Assembly: GCF_001039355.2 (NCBI RefSeq)
Contig: NW_019775546.1
Span: forward strand, 25,546 to 55,761
Origin: Lingula anatina
Lineage: Eukaryota; Brachiopoda; Lingulata; Lingulida; Lingulidae
Length of the DNA: 30,216 nt
Direction of reading: 5' to 3'
A program made the position numbers and the translations under genes. Within the stretch, counting starts at the first letter, position 1; each line of letters starts with the position of its first letter. The notes under the pieces are model-generated. The model did no database searches. It was not told where the DNA came from and saw only the letters and a program-made list of their open reading frames with translations. This document shows, piece by piece, positions 10,556 through 20,759 of the stretch.

Positions 10556-10966
10556 CCCCCATTCCCAAAGACACCACGTAGATGGATCCAACTCTGCAGG
10601 GACTCTTGCTGAGTGTAGTCAGCTTAAGTGAATAACACGTACGCCCACTCTCGTGTCCAACGTTCTCGTATAATCACCACCTTTGAAGTATTCTGCTCAA
10701 CGCTAGGAGGAGGCATGTCATTTATTTAGTCTGATTGCACTCAGCAAGAGTCCCCGCAGAGTTATATCAATGGTGTCTTTGGCCCCATTCAGAATAGGGG
10801 ACTAATTAGTCCTAGGGTCAAATATGGCGACCAACTACAAAGCTTGCTGTCTAATCCGCTGAAAGACACTAAATAGATATCCCATGGGGGAGTATTCAAG
10901 TGGTTTGGCCATATTTGACCCTCGGACTAGTTAGTCCCCTGTCCTGAGGCCTTTGGGTATGGGGCC
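10556..10966. mobile_element. Nested foldback elements: 235-bp inverted-repeat element plus a family 2 copy
   Basis: Positions 10,556-10,790 have long inverted ends: CCCCATTCCCAAAGACACCA and CTGCAGGGACTCTTGCTGAG at the left, CTCAGCAAGAGTCCCCGCAG and TGGTGTCTTTGGCCCCA at the right. From 10,782 a second unit runs to about 10,966 with family 2 features (GGGACTAATTAGTCC, GGCCATATTTGACC, CTCGGACTAGTTAG). Because it ends CTTTGGGTATGGGGCC, the outer ends of the whole block are also inverted, so one element may have inserted in or next to another. Confidence 0.6.
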
Positions 10967-11222
10967 TATGAAATAGGATGTAGATAGATATTATTTACCT
11001 CCTTACCTTAACAATGTTTATCAAAAGCAAGAGAAATGCATACCTAGATAGTTAAAAGATTGCTTATTTAAAATATATCTTTTCGATAACAATTTAAATT
11101 TTTTATCGTTCACAATCTCTTGTGTGATTCTCGTTTCATTTCATTAATACCGATGGATCTGTCGATGATTAAGAGTACACTAATTATCTCGAAAACAAAA
11201 ACGGTTTCTGATTCAGTTCCAA

Positions 11223-11291
11223 CTATAGAATTTCACTTCCGTTTGGTAGACCGCCATTTTCATGTCTTTCGGCCAAGTCAACGTATGCCAG
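11223..11291 (-). CDS. Possible last exon of the Ig gene, encoding an ITIM-like tail
   Basis: After an acceptor (GATAGAAATGCAG on the minus strand) a phase 0 frame reads LAYVDLAERHENGGLPNGSE, then IL and TAG. LAYVDL fits the ITIM pattern [I/V/L/S]xYxx[I/V/L], which in Ig receptors recruits SH2 phosphatases when phosphorylated. It lies about 530 bp downstream of the Ig gene's stalk exon on the same strand. However, that exon ends in phase 1, and I find no transmembrane exon in between to change phase. If spliced directly to the stalk exon it would give AGIR and a stop, i.e. a secreted protein. The motif may be coincidental. Confidence 0.25.
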   Translation of the reverse strand: MAYVDLAERHENGGLPNGSEIL

Positions 11292-11824
11292 CTGCATTTC
11301 TATCTCATGATTGTAAATAAAATCAGTATTTGAACAATTTATCTGTCGCGTCGTAGCAAATTGCAGTGTTGACTTACGGGCGCCGATAAGAATGTATAGC
11401 AATTACATGCAGCCCGTTTACTTATTCTTTACCTGGAACCGCTTCAGTTTAGACTACATTTCATCATATTTAGCCCCTAGTATAATGCATCAAAATAAAA
11501 GCCAGTGTTTTTATTGCTACATATGGAGGCTATCCTTTTAGCAAACAAAAATACAAAGATATATTCATACGAGTTCTGCAACGGCGAATTTTAACTCCAT
11601 TTTGGAAGTTAGACAGTTGTATGAATTTTCCTACATATATTTAGCCTGCCCAGCGCGACTCAACAGTTCAGAAAAGAAAAATAATGCAATAATCGATTCA
11701 TATACTTATATTTATCCATATTTATCCCTGCCATAATCTGATTTTCTCTTCTGTTATTTTATTCATTTCCCTAATTTTCTTAGCGCAGGTCTAGTTAGAG
11801 CTGTATCTAAGAAAAGACACCTAC

Positions 11825-13686
11825 CTGCCGATATGTTGCGGTCAGTTTTAGGAGTTGACGTTGACGTCTTTGAAGTGGTGCTTGGTTTGGTGGTGGATGG
11901 TGGGGCATTAGAAGAAAATGAATCTGCAAGAAATAAAGCGTAAATCGGTCACCTAGGAACAAACTGGTTGTTTGATTAACAAAAACGAAGACGCAAGAAA
12001 AGGTGATATATTTCTTAACATGGAGTTCATACAAAATTTAAATATATTTAAGTTTAAGGAAGGGGGAAAACCCAATAACTACATGTAATATGAGAGGGCA
12101 TATGGCAGTAACAGGGGCGGATTTAGGCCGTCTTCTGGGTCTTCCAGAAGACGGTCAGACTTTCAAGTTAACATTGACGGGTATCTAATTTTTTCTGTTG
12201 GAAGACGGTCAAAATTGGACGATGAATCAACAAAGATAATTTGGAAGACTGTCAGTAAATAGCTCTGGATCCGACCCTGAGTAAGACATCAAAAGCATAG
12301 GCAATTTTACCATTAGCATTTGTATCCTATTTTAATAGCATGCTGAAAGTGTCAATGCTTAATGCACACGCTGAAAACTGTTCAGGAGCCACCTTACAGC
12401 AACCGTGCCTATTTTAGCTCAAACCCACACTAACTTACCTGCCACTTGCAGGGAAATTGTATCCCTACCAAGTGAATTGTCTTGATCTTTTAATTCACAT
12501 TCATATGTTCCTGCGTCATCTGTACTTGCCTCTGAAGTATAGAGGTCATATATGCTTTTAGTTTCTTTATTGCTTTATTTTTAAGTGGTAAACTAAAACG
12601 TCATATGATTCCTTGTCTACAATATTTTTATATAAGCCCACTAATTCTGTTTGCAATGGTATGGATAAAAAAAGGATAACAGGAATCTGCCTTTTAAAGT
12701 CAAAATGCCTTCATTCATCACTGATAACAATGACAAAACGTAAATGAAACCACGACCGAGTAGAGTCACGAATTCAATGCACATTATAATACACGACTTC
12801 GCATCCAACTTAAAAAAAAAAAAAAACAGATGATTCTTACCTGTTCTAGTAAGGATTTGAACATTATTTCCATTAAGAATTCCAAAGCGGTCTTTGAATT
12901 TATCTGCTATTTTATGGCTCTGTGTATCGACTACTGCTTCACCGTTGAATTTCCAGTATATCTGATTCCCAGCCGTGAAGTTGTGATTGCTTACGGCACA
13001 GGTCAAATTGAACGAGGATCCGCTTACCACCCGTAGTCCGGGAATCGCTGCGATCTTGACGGTCTGTGCATGTGCTAGAGATATTGAATAAAACACATAC
13101 TTATGAACATATTTATAATTCCTAATTACTAACGGTCGTAAAAGACATTTTCTGAATCTAAGGATTGAATTGTAAGGATTGAATGTAAGGATATTCCCCG
13201 GAAAGTCTTGATAATTATTGGTTTTGCTTAGATTGATATATATTTGATCATCTTTTCAATCTGATTGTTTCAACATAACATTGCATTCTATGTAACAGCT
13301 AGAATTTTTGATTTGTGTATGTATCCATAATAAAGCATTGGACTGCAGAGAAATTCTTTGAAATGCAAACGTCATCCATTGTATTATCAGTTAACATTAA
13401 CCGCTCTCTTGAGACAACGCGGGACATGTGAACAAATAGTGGTTCTCATAACCCATCTTGCGAATAAAAAAGCAACTACCTACATTCAAATTTCCGCACT
13501 TTTTTTTCACGGTTGAATTAGTTCAAATCACCGCGAAGAGAGAAAGTAAAACATCCAACATTGAAACCTAATAAAATGAAAAGAAAAGACTAAGATGGTC
13601 AATTTAATTTTGGAAAATTTACCTGTGTGAGGCACAACTGCAAGGACAGATATCAAAGTAAGAAGTACAATCCTCGTTCTCTCCAT
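11825..13686 (-). CDS. Ig-domain secreted or cell-surface protein with Thr/Ser-rich stalk (3' end unresolved)
   Basis: Minus-strand exons in order: 13686-13623 (signal peptide), 13074-12841 and 12531-12439 (one Ig domain), and 11923-11825 (stalk). All internal junctions are phase 1 with GTAAG or GTAGG donors. Residues 1-21 form the leader (IVLLTLISVLAVV). The Ig domain spans about 25-130 with LTC (C47), IYW (W62), DRF (83-85) and DDAGTYEC (C111), a V-like pattern. Sequons are at N44, N53 and N160. Residues 131-163 are rich in Pro, Thr and Ser (PPSTTKPSTTSKTSTSTPK), as in an O-glycosylated stalk. An in-frame ATG 36 nt upstream exists, but the chosen start gives a clean signal peptide. A membrane helix was not found, so anchoring is unknown. 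The family is unassigned; similar one-Ig stalked proteins serve in adhesion or immune recognition, which is inference here. Confidence 0.72.
12112..12280. mobile_element. GGCGGATTTAG-ended MITE, family 4, in the last certain intron of the Ig gene
   Basis: It starts CAGGGGCGGATTTAGG and ends CTGGATCCGACCCTGA, which are inverted. GTAA flanks both sides. Inside, GAAGACGGTC occurs three times (about 12,160, 12,200 and, degenerate, 12,243) and TCTTCTGGGTCTTCCAGAAG is a near palindrome. It lies between exons 12,439 and 11,923. Confidence 0.6.
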
Positions 13687-13763
13687 AATCCTTAACTGCT
13701 CGAGCAGACAGAATTTTCTCACCTGCTGATCGTTGTGTGACCCAGAAATTCAAACTGAAAGAT

Positions 13764-13775
13764 GCCTTTTTTATC
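13764..13775 (-). promoter_or_regulatory. TATA-like element upstream of the Ig gene
   Basis: GATAAAAAAGGC on the minus strand lies about 80 nt before the chosen ATG at 13686. The distance suits a core promoter with a short 5'UTR. The match is weak (GATAAAA rather than TATAAA). Confidence 0.25.
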
Positions 13776-13859
13776 AGGTTCATTACACATGTGACCTGTT
13801 ATTGCACTGGTATCAAGGAAAAATTTACTTAGTGAGTGTGATAGGGGCTATCAGAAAGT

Positions 13860-14977
13860 GGAAATGCGACTTGGCTTGCGAAATTTTTTGAAGGTCTTCG
13901 CGCTTGCGCTTTCCTTATTGGTTAATAGGATCTCTGTTGCAGTGGCCTATTTATGTTTTATTTTTCAGCTTTTAAATAACTGTTATCTAATTATGCTAGA
14001 AGGCGATATCGATGAATGTAATATGTGCGAATGCTCTCTCTCTCTCTCTCTTTCTCTCTGTCTCTCTCTCTCAATTGTGGTAGATGAGATTCAGTTCACA
14101 CAATCGCAATCTCAATCAAGCAATCGTGCTCGTGTTATCCAGACCAATATCTTCTCCCTTTTCTTTCGGACCTATCTCTTCTCAGGGGTTGCCACAGCGG
14201 AATATCCGTCTCCGCCCACGCCGATCCTGCGCATGGTCATTTTAAACTCTTAACTCTGTCATATTCTCCATGATTGCATCCTTATATTTTTTCTAGACCT
14301 TTATTGTTTATTTTTGTTTTAATGTCTGTATAGGTGTGTCAATATGGGACTGTGTCACCCAATACGCGCTCTTCCGTTGTGCTACATCTCCCAGTAGATT
14401 ATAACGGGAAGCACACAGAGGGGGCGGGGTCAATTCGATGGGTGGAAAAACACGCAGCGATCTCCAGAAAGTTTTTTTTTTTTTCAATCACGTGGCTTGA
14501 TGATGACGATACTTTGATGTCTAGTCGAAATTTGTTGATGGCTCTGTGTGAAATAATGCAATCAATGTCATTTCATTTCATTTCATGTCGCGTGAACGCA
14601 TTTGGAGCTAGAAGATGGATTGTATTGTGTGGATTGATTCTGTTTTACTCCAAAACAAGAAAAAAAATCGAGGACGCATTTTGATCGTTCGCTTTATGCT
14701 GTAGGCCGTATAGAACAGCAGGAGCACATTTAGATCGTTTGTCTCTCTCTGTGAAATAACGTGGGAATACATTTTGATCGATTCTGTCACGCTGCAAATG
14801 AGATCGTGTTTATGTAGATTCCGCTGGATATTTCATAAAGAACACCTGCAAATCATTGACTGAAATTACTAGTAAGCGCTATTAAAAAGACGGTCAGGCA
14901 AATCAAGCACGTTCTATGATTGTGTCAAAGTAATAAAAGAATAATATGAATTCCAATTCATTTCACTGACCGAAAGG

Positions 14978-15028
<51 letters not shown>

Positions 15029-15074
15029 GGTGTATGTATGTATGTACATGTTAGTGTGTGTGAGAGGGAGGAGG

Positions 15075-15109
<35 letters not shown>

Positions 15110-16130
15110 GTGTGTGCGCTCTTTATATCTTATATACACATTTTATAGATGTTAACATGTTCGGTACAAATCGCGTTTTAACGTTGTGACTGCCGTATTG
15201 TTATGCTGTTACCATGGATCTACTCAAACTTGATGGAATGCATTATGCTTTAACAGCGTCTCTTAACTTGCAGACGAAACTTTAACCGGAGTTTGGTTTA
15301 AACAGTTATTTTAAAAGAACTCACATGCCGCGACAAATGCTTAATATAAAGTCTAAGAGTGTTTATCTCTCTTGGATTTTTTTCATCTTTACAAGTTGTA
15401 GGAAAGAGGAAACCATTTATTAAATCTATAAGTGCCCTTTGCTAGAATCTAGGATGCACTCTAGTTAAAATCTTGTTTTGTTTTTTTTTTTGCTTAAACA
15501 AACAAACAAACAAACAAACAAACAAACAAACAAACAAACAAACAAACAAATTAAGACATTAGACAATTCAGGCCCCCGTGGTATAAGGTTAAATTAATAT
15601 ATGATTTTAGGCAGAAAAAAATGAGATGAGCGGTTTTTAGAATCGATTTCAACACAAGTAGCCAGTAAATCTCAGAAACTGAATTCAAATGATTTGTGAA
15701 ACGGAGGCCTAAATTTGAATCTGCAACTTTTGAGCGAAGCAACTGTTATGGTAGATTTTGAATTTCTCTTTTCTTCACGCTGTTGCCTACCGTAATGTAA
15801 ATTTTATCAATAATTGGCAAAAGCGTTTGACATCTGTGGTGATTTAAAGCAGCTATATAGAGTTTATGCACCTGTGAGAAATTATCCACTTGTACAAGGT
15901 GCGTCACCCTTTGACAATTAAAACGAATATTCGTTCAAGCGTCACCGAAAACCACAGGTTTACTGATCGACCCGTGCATGTAGTTCGGTCACGGTGAACT
16001 TGTGTCGAGTTTTTCTTTCTTGCAGGCGGAGATGGGGAGAGGAATGTGATGGGGGGTGGGGAGGGAGGGAGGAGAAGGTATTTTCAAAAAACTAGCACAC
16101 ACATTGAGCTGGCTGCTCCAATTCACGCGG
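13860..16130. other. Non-coding stretch rich in simple repeats
   Basis: No exon is supported. Contents: (CT)n 14,034-14,072, (GA)n 14,980-15,028, (GT)n about 15,079-15,106 and (CAAA)n 15,496-15,550. Near 14,671, 14,722 and 14,765 a motif close to GACGCATTTTGATCGTTC recurs three times at roughly 45-50 bp spacing, a degenerate tandem repeat. Open frames here are mostly translations of these repeats. Confidence 0.55.
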
Positions 16131-16139
16131 CCAGTGTTG

Positions 16140-16230
16140 TACGTAGCTCAGCAGTTAAATCAGTCGGTGTGCATCGGACTTATACAATATTCATCAGCGG
16201 TGGGACGCGCGTCCCACAATCTCAGTGCTA
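16140..16230 (+). other. Weakly tRNA-like segment with a perfect 18-bp palindrome
   Basis: GTAGCTCAGCAGTTAAATCA resembles a tRNA box A region, and GTGGGACGCGCGTCCCAC (16,200-16,217) is a perfect palindrome where a T-arm might lie. The anticodon arm and acceptor stem do not form, so this is not a functional tRNA. A decayed tRNA-derived SINE is possible. Confidence 0.2.
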
Positions 16231-16239
16231 CAATTAAAC

Positions 16240-16673
16240 GGCTCTGTATAACACAAAACTGTAACTATACTCAGCTCTGGTGAATCAATACGAAGAATGG
16301 CAAGTTAAGTCGAAAACAGACATCTGAGGCGCACAACTTGCATAACATCGATTCTTGTCAACTTAAATGACCAATATAAAGATTTTGCTGTGACGCAACG
16401 CTGTCATCCGGCGTATACATATTTTGGCTGGTTTGCAAACACAAAACATCCTGCGACGAAAGACAGCGGTATCACGCGCTTGCAGTCAATATTTGAGATG
16501 CACTTTGAATGGCTAAGTACAGGATGCTGTTTTGGGGTATATTTTTACAGGGAATTAAGAATATGGGCTGGCATTGTACGAAGAGAGAAAAAAAAAGAAA
16601 GGGCTTCCTCTCTTTCGGCTCGCCCTTCTGTTCATCGCCATTCTCTACTTTTTCTTTCATCCAAAACATCTCC

Positions 16674-16712
<39 letters not shown>

Positions 16713-17060
16713 CCGCGAACAGAAATTCCATTTCATTTTACAGCGATTATTACTTATTACCCCTTTAAGTCACCCATATCGGAAAGTGTGGGAAACGCTT
16801 CGCTCAAATAGTAAAAAGGCGTGAGCCATGTTTGATATTGATGGTATGTCTTCGCTCTGACTGTAGACTGGTGTAAGACAGACTAAAGATAGAGATATAG
16901 CGAACGAGGGTGAACATTTAGTTTAATTAAGTTTTTATACAATTGAAATCAGGAACAATCCTTAAGAATTCGGCAGGCCAGACATATCAGATTCCAAAAC
17001 GTCGTCCGTGTATTGATACACAACGTACATGTACGTATGACTAGCATAGTTTGATCAGAC
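16240..17060. other. Non-coding stretch, no gene seen
   Basis: The only clear structure is (CT)n at 16,675-16,710. Open frames across 16,390-16,824 on both strands are created by it and by A/T-rich sequence, with no recognisable domain. Confidence 0.5.
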
Positions 17061-17066
17061 TCTTGC

Positions 17067-17281
17067 ACCCCATTTCCATAGATTAGATCGACCTACTTTA
17101 GATCGACCTAACTCCCTGGGGGTTCACGCTAAATAGCTGTCAGCCGGGCGGACACGAAAGTTAATTACCCCCTTACAGCTTGTAGTAGGCGGGACGGACA
17201 TTTAAGTCGGATTATCTGAAAGTAATCTAGTGAGACTCCCCGCGGGGATAGATCGATCTAAAATCTATGGGAATAGAGCCC
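17067..17281. mobile_element. Foldback/MITE-like element, family 1, copy 2
   Basis: Ends: CCCCATTTCCATAGATTAGA with GATCGACCTA at the left, and TAGATCGATC...ATGGGAATAGAGCC at the right, inverted relative to each other. Inner arms (AGCTGTCAGCCGGGCGGACA and GTAGGCGGGACGGACATTTAAG regions) flank GTTAATTACCCCC. It corresponds in reverse orientation to 24,993-25,200 along its whole length. Confidence 0.75.
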
Positions 17282-17283
17282 AA

Positions 17284-17440
17284 TTGTTTTGTAACAGATA
17301 TCTGTTTATATTAGAGGCAGAGTCACCCCAAACCTCCCACTCATATCTGAATATGATAAACGCTGTTTGATCGGACTATTTGTTTTGTCATAGGTATTTG
17401 TTTATATTTAGCGCAGGGTAATCCCAAAATTTCCACTCGA
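17284..17440. repeat. Degenerate two-copy direct repeat with about 96-bp offset
   Basis: TTGTTTTGTAACAGATATCT, followed by GTTTATATTAGAGGC and CCAAACCTCCCACTC (from 17,284), recurs from 17,380 as TTGTTTTGTCATAGGTATTT, GTTTATATTTAGCGC and CCAAAATTTCCACTC. It lies between the family 1 element and the 80-bp minisatellite and may be an older expansion of the same locus. Confidence 0.6.
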
Positions 17441-17490
17441 TTCTCACTCTCAATTACAAAATTTAACATGACTGGAACTTAGCACACCAA

Positions 17491-17935
17491 ACACAATGCT
17501 CGTTTCCTGTATATTAATACCGAGTCAATATTTCTCCCATTTTACTGCCGGTCTTAACACCCTGAGAATCACACAATGCTCGTTTCCTGTATATTAATAC
17601 CAAGTCAATATTTCTCCCATTTTACTGCCGGTCTTAACACCCTGAGAATCACACAATGCTCGTTTCCTGTATATTAATACCAAGTCAATATTTCTCCCAT
17701 TTTACTGCCGGTCTTAACACCCTGAGAATCACACAATGCTCGTTTCCAGCATATTAATACCAAGTCAATATTTCTCCCATTTTACTGCCGGTCTTAACAC
17801 CCTGAGAATCACACAATGCTCGTTTCCAGCATATTAATACCAAGTCAATATTTCTTCCATTTTACTCCCGGTCTTAACACCCTGAGAATCACACAATGCT
17901 CGTTTCCTGCGTTTTACAAGTCAATATTTCTTTCG
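17491..17935 (+). repeat. 80-bp minisatellite, five full copies plus a partial
   Basis: ACACAATGCTCGTTTCC begins units at 17,491, 17,571, 17,651, 17,731, 17,811 and 17,891, an exact 80-bp period. Units contain TATTAATACCAAGTCAATAT and GCCGGTCTTAACACCCTGAG. Copies differ by few bases: CGAGTC rather than CAAGTC in unit 1, CAGCATATT rather than CTGTATATT in units 4 and 5, and two changes in unit 5. The sixth unit decays after about 45 bp. The period is not a multiple of three and no frame is open throughout, so it is non-coding. Confidence 0.95.
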
Positions 17936-17939
17936 ATTT

Positions 17940-18650
17940 GCAACGAGTCATATTACCCTGAGTTGCAAAGTACTGATTGATTTCCAGCACACTCTTCCCG
18001 ATAACGCATTACCGGTCCTTGAATACCCCTGCAAAATTACGTAAAATTTTGACATTATTTCATTTTCTTTTGTGCCTACTGTGCAGCATTCATCATGAGT
18101 TTTGTTTTTCGCTATTCGGTCTTGTATAAATCTTTTTAAAGGTTGTTATTGTAGAGTTTGTAATGTAGTTATAGAGTGCATTGGTTCTCTGAGGTTTTAC
18201 GTGGAATAGTACAATTTTCTCTTATCTCACTGTTCCGATAGTCCTAATATGTCATCACGCTTTGAGAAGGGGGTGTACTTTTACAAACCTACCAAAACAA
18301 ATCCTGTTAACTATCAGTCTTTAATGTTGTAAGATCATTTCAATTATATATTATGAGGTCGTAGTTAAATATGAGAGAATGGCAGCTTAATAGTTCTTGT
18401 AAAATGTACTATCACCTAATGGAGAAATGAAACGTCCAGATAAAGCTGGATGAACGAGGAAGGTTTTTGATGAGCTGACTCATAATCAGATGGACCAACA
18501 GTGTAGGGACTAGTACTTCCGTGACCGTTGAAGCTAATCGGACACGGTCTTCTGATTCATACATATATTCGAGTTTTGATAAAAGAAGTTCAAAAATGAT
18601 CAAGCCCCTAGGACAGAGGGTGAGGTATGTCGAGGCAATCACACCCAGCT
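17940..18650. other. Non-coding stretch, no gene seen
   Basis: I find no exon, element end or strong repeat. A 76-codon minus-strand frame at 18,412-18,642 has no recognisable features. Confidence 0.5.
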
Positions 18651-18657
18651 AGAGAAG

Positions 18658-18658
<1 letters not shown>

Positions 18659-18700
<42 letters not shown>

Positions 18701-18741
18701 CGCGCGCGCGCGCGGTGTGTGTGTGTGTGTGTGGGGGGGGG
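18659..18741. repeat. Compound (GT)n-(GC)n-(GT)n-(G)n tract
   Basis: About 33 bases of alternating TG run into about 22 bases of alternating CG, then about 20 bases of GT, and end in nine G. The alternating purine-pyrimidine run is uninterrupted to 18,713, where GG breaks the phase, then continues. CG and TG alternation is the classic Z-DNA-forming sequence. Confidence 0.95.
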
Positions 18742-18815
18742 TATAGCAGTAAAAGCAGTGAGGAATTCAATTCGAGTGAAGTCCATTACCTTACCAGTCC
18801 TGTGAACTCAGGGTG

Positions 18816-18831
18816 CCAGCGCCCCCGCTGG
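18816..18831. promoter_or_regulatory. CTCF-like site / hairpin
   Basis: CCAGCGCCCCCGCTGG is a 6-bp inverted repeat with a 4-base centre. On the minus strand it equals the bilaterian CTCF consensus CCAGCAGGGGGCGCTGG with one A missing. It sits 75 bp from the Z-DNA-prone tract. One such match may be chance. Confidence 0.2.
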
Positions 18832-18899
18832 AGAGTAAATATGCACAATCCCCTGTGTAGAATGCTTGTCCTCGCAGTCAATACTGTTCATCAATAAGA

Positions 18900-20490
18900 A
18901 CAATACAAATTCCATTAACGGCTAAAGTGTGAGCTGTGGCCTAATTGATGACGGTAAATATTTTGGTTTATACAGCGTTACTTATGTTGAAACCCGTGTA
19001 ATATCTTTTATAGTCTGCAGTTGGTTCAGAAAAGCCATGCGTTTTTGAAGTGTTGTGATGTTTCTGTTTTTACATTACCTCTTTATTGTGCTCCTTTTAT
19101 AAAGATCAAAAATGAACTTGTTCCTCTGAAGGATATTGTGTCATTTGTAGGTAACAAGGTCTCCACACTGCTTAGTATTTATTTTATTTCCATGCACATT
19201 TAAAATGAAAAAAAAAAACTGAAAAAAAACCAACATCAAACAAGGCAGCCTGCCCGCATAACCAACTTCTGCCCCAAAATCGCCAAGTGAAGAATTAACT
19301 TGCGAAATCATTCGCAAGTAATTAGAGTGATATTTTATTTCTTTAGAATTTAATAGAGTGAGGCTAGAAAGGTGGTGATATTGCCTGTCACAAACACCAT
19401 ATGAAGTTTTGCCTTTCCTAGTTACACTCAAGCAAACCGTTTCTTTGGGACCGTTCACAATGTATTCTATCGAACTAGCTTACGGACACTAGCTCCACGG
19501 GGATTCTCGCTGAACACAATCAGAGTAACAGACTACCATGCCTCCTGCTGTTTCAACTGGCCAAAGTCAACTGTCATCTGTCAAAAGCATTTGCAAAACA
19601 TGAAATAAAAAGAGAAAAATAAGCCAAAGGTCCCGACCTGTAAGACCCTACGGCGAAAATGGCCACCGTTTCCTAAACGTAACAAGAAGACTGAATCTTC
19701 GCTGCAGGTTAAAAGAAAAGGAAGAAAATCAGGATTGTTGAAGTTTGTCGTGGACAAGCCATAACATCACCTTTGAAGGCCAACTTCACTGCAGCATTTG
19801 GTAAATGTAGCTAGGTAGAGGTGCGCCCCTGGAAGTTAGGAGTTAAAGGCGCTGGGAGATATCACTGTAAAATGCCATACGGAACGAGCATCCAGAAGTC
19901 TGCTTCTGTCGGGCATCTGGATATTATGGGCGCAGCTGGAAATTGACGGTCCTGCTTGAAGTAGCGAAAACCTTATTTGAGCGAAATACGTTCACATAAA
20001 CCTTCTCCTCCTCTCTGGATAACGTTTGACAATACGCAGACCAAGCCGCAAGAACCCACCCGGATAGCAGAAATGATCGCTGCGGTAAATTTCCCACAGG
20101 GCACAAAAGACAACAAAATGACAAGCCTGTTTAAAAGAATTCCACGAAAAACGAGCCCAAACAAGAAGACAAGTGTGTCGCTATAGATTCCATGATATAT
20201 AACCCGGACCACGCCGATAACAAGGTTTCTTAAAGCTAGGAAAATCTACTAGGATTTAGAAGACTAGTCCAAGAGAGGAGGGGAGATTCTTCTTTGCAGG
20301 TAAGACAGAAGAATAACGCTCGGCCGTACTTATTAGTTCACAGTATTTCTGTTCAGAGAGAAAAGCACAAAGTTAAACGCTGAACAAGAACCGCCTTACC
20401 ACTAACCATGACTTACGGACTGAGAAAGGGGGGGGGAGAAGAGATTTTTCCAGAGGCTTTGAGAAGGGCACATGCCCGTCGTGAACACCC
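18900..20490. other. Non-coding stretch with a fragment of the 10.5-kb foldback element
   Basis: At about 19,494-19,548 the sequence CACGGGGATTCTCGCTGAAC...AATCAGAGTAA...CATGCCTCC matches, on the opposite strand, the right arm of the element at 10,556-10,790 (CATGTCATTTATTTAGTCTG, ATTGCACTCAGCAAGAGTCC). The left arm is absent. Several overlapping open frames at 19,924-20,212 exist on both strands without a recognisable family. Confidence 0.4.
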
Positions 20491-20494
20491 CAAC

Positions 20495-20757
20495 CTAGGG
20501 GCGGATCCAGGATTATTTTAAGGGGGGGGGGGTCCACGGATACGAAGCTGACCCTCCCCTTGTCGTGGGGTTCGGGGCCCGCTGCATGCTCCCAAATTTT
20601 TTTTTTGTATTTTAGAGGGCGAACGGTGTCATTTGGTAAGGTTTAGAACTATGATTTAGCTAGTCAACATTCTAATTACATGAGGGGACCAGGAATCAAA
20701 GGGGGGGGGGGGGGTCAGGATCCCCCTGACCCCCCCCCCCTCTAAATCCGACACTGC
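20495..20757. mobile_element. GGCGGATCCAG-ended MITE, family 4, copy 3, with G-runs inside both ends
   Basis: The left end CTAGGGGCGGATCCAGGATT is inverted against TCTAAATCCGACACTG at the right; CAAC flanks both sides. Just inside each end is a long homopolymer: G11-G12 at about 20,522, and G15 followed by GGTCAGGATCC/CCCTGACC and C12 near 20,700-20,741. The latter forms a strong G/C snapback. Confidence 0.6.
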
Positions 20758-20759
20758 AA

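Noticed and set aside
16140-16230. Functional tRNA gene
   Set aside because: Box A-like and palindromic parts are present, but no acceptor stem, anticodon stem or proper box B forms.
17491-17935. CRISPR array
   Set aside because: The 80-bp units are repeated in full with no unique spacers, and the sequence is eukaryotic; it is a minisatellite.
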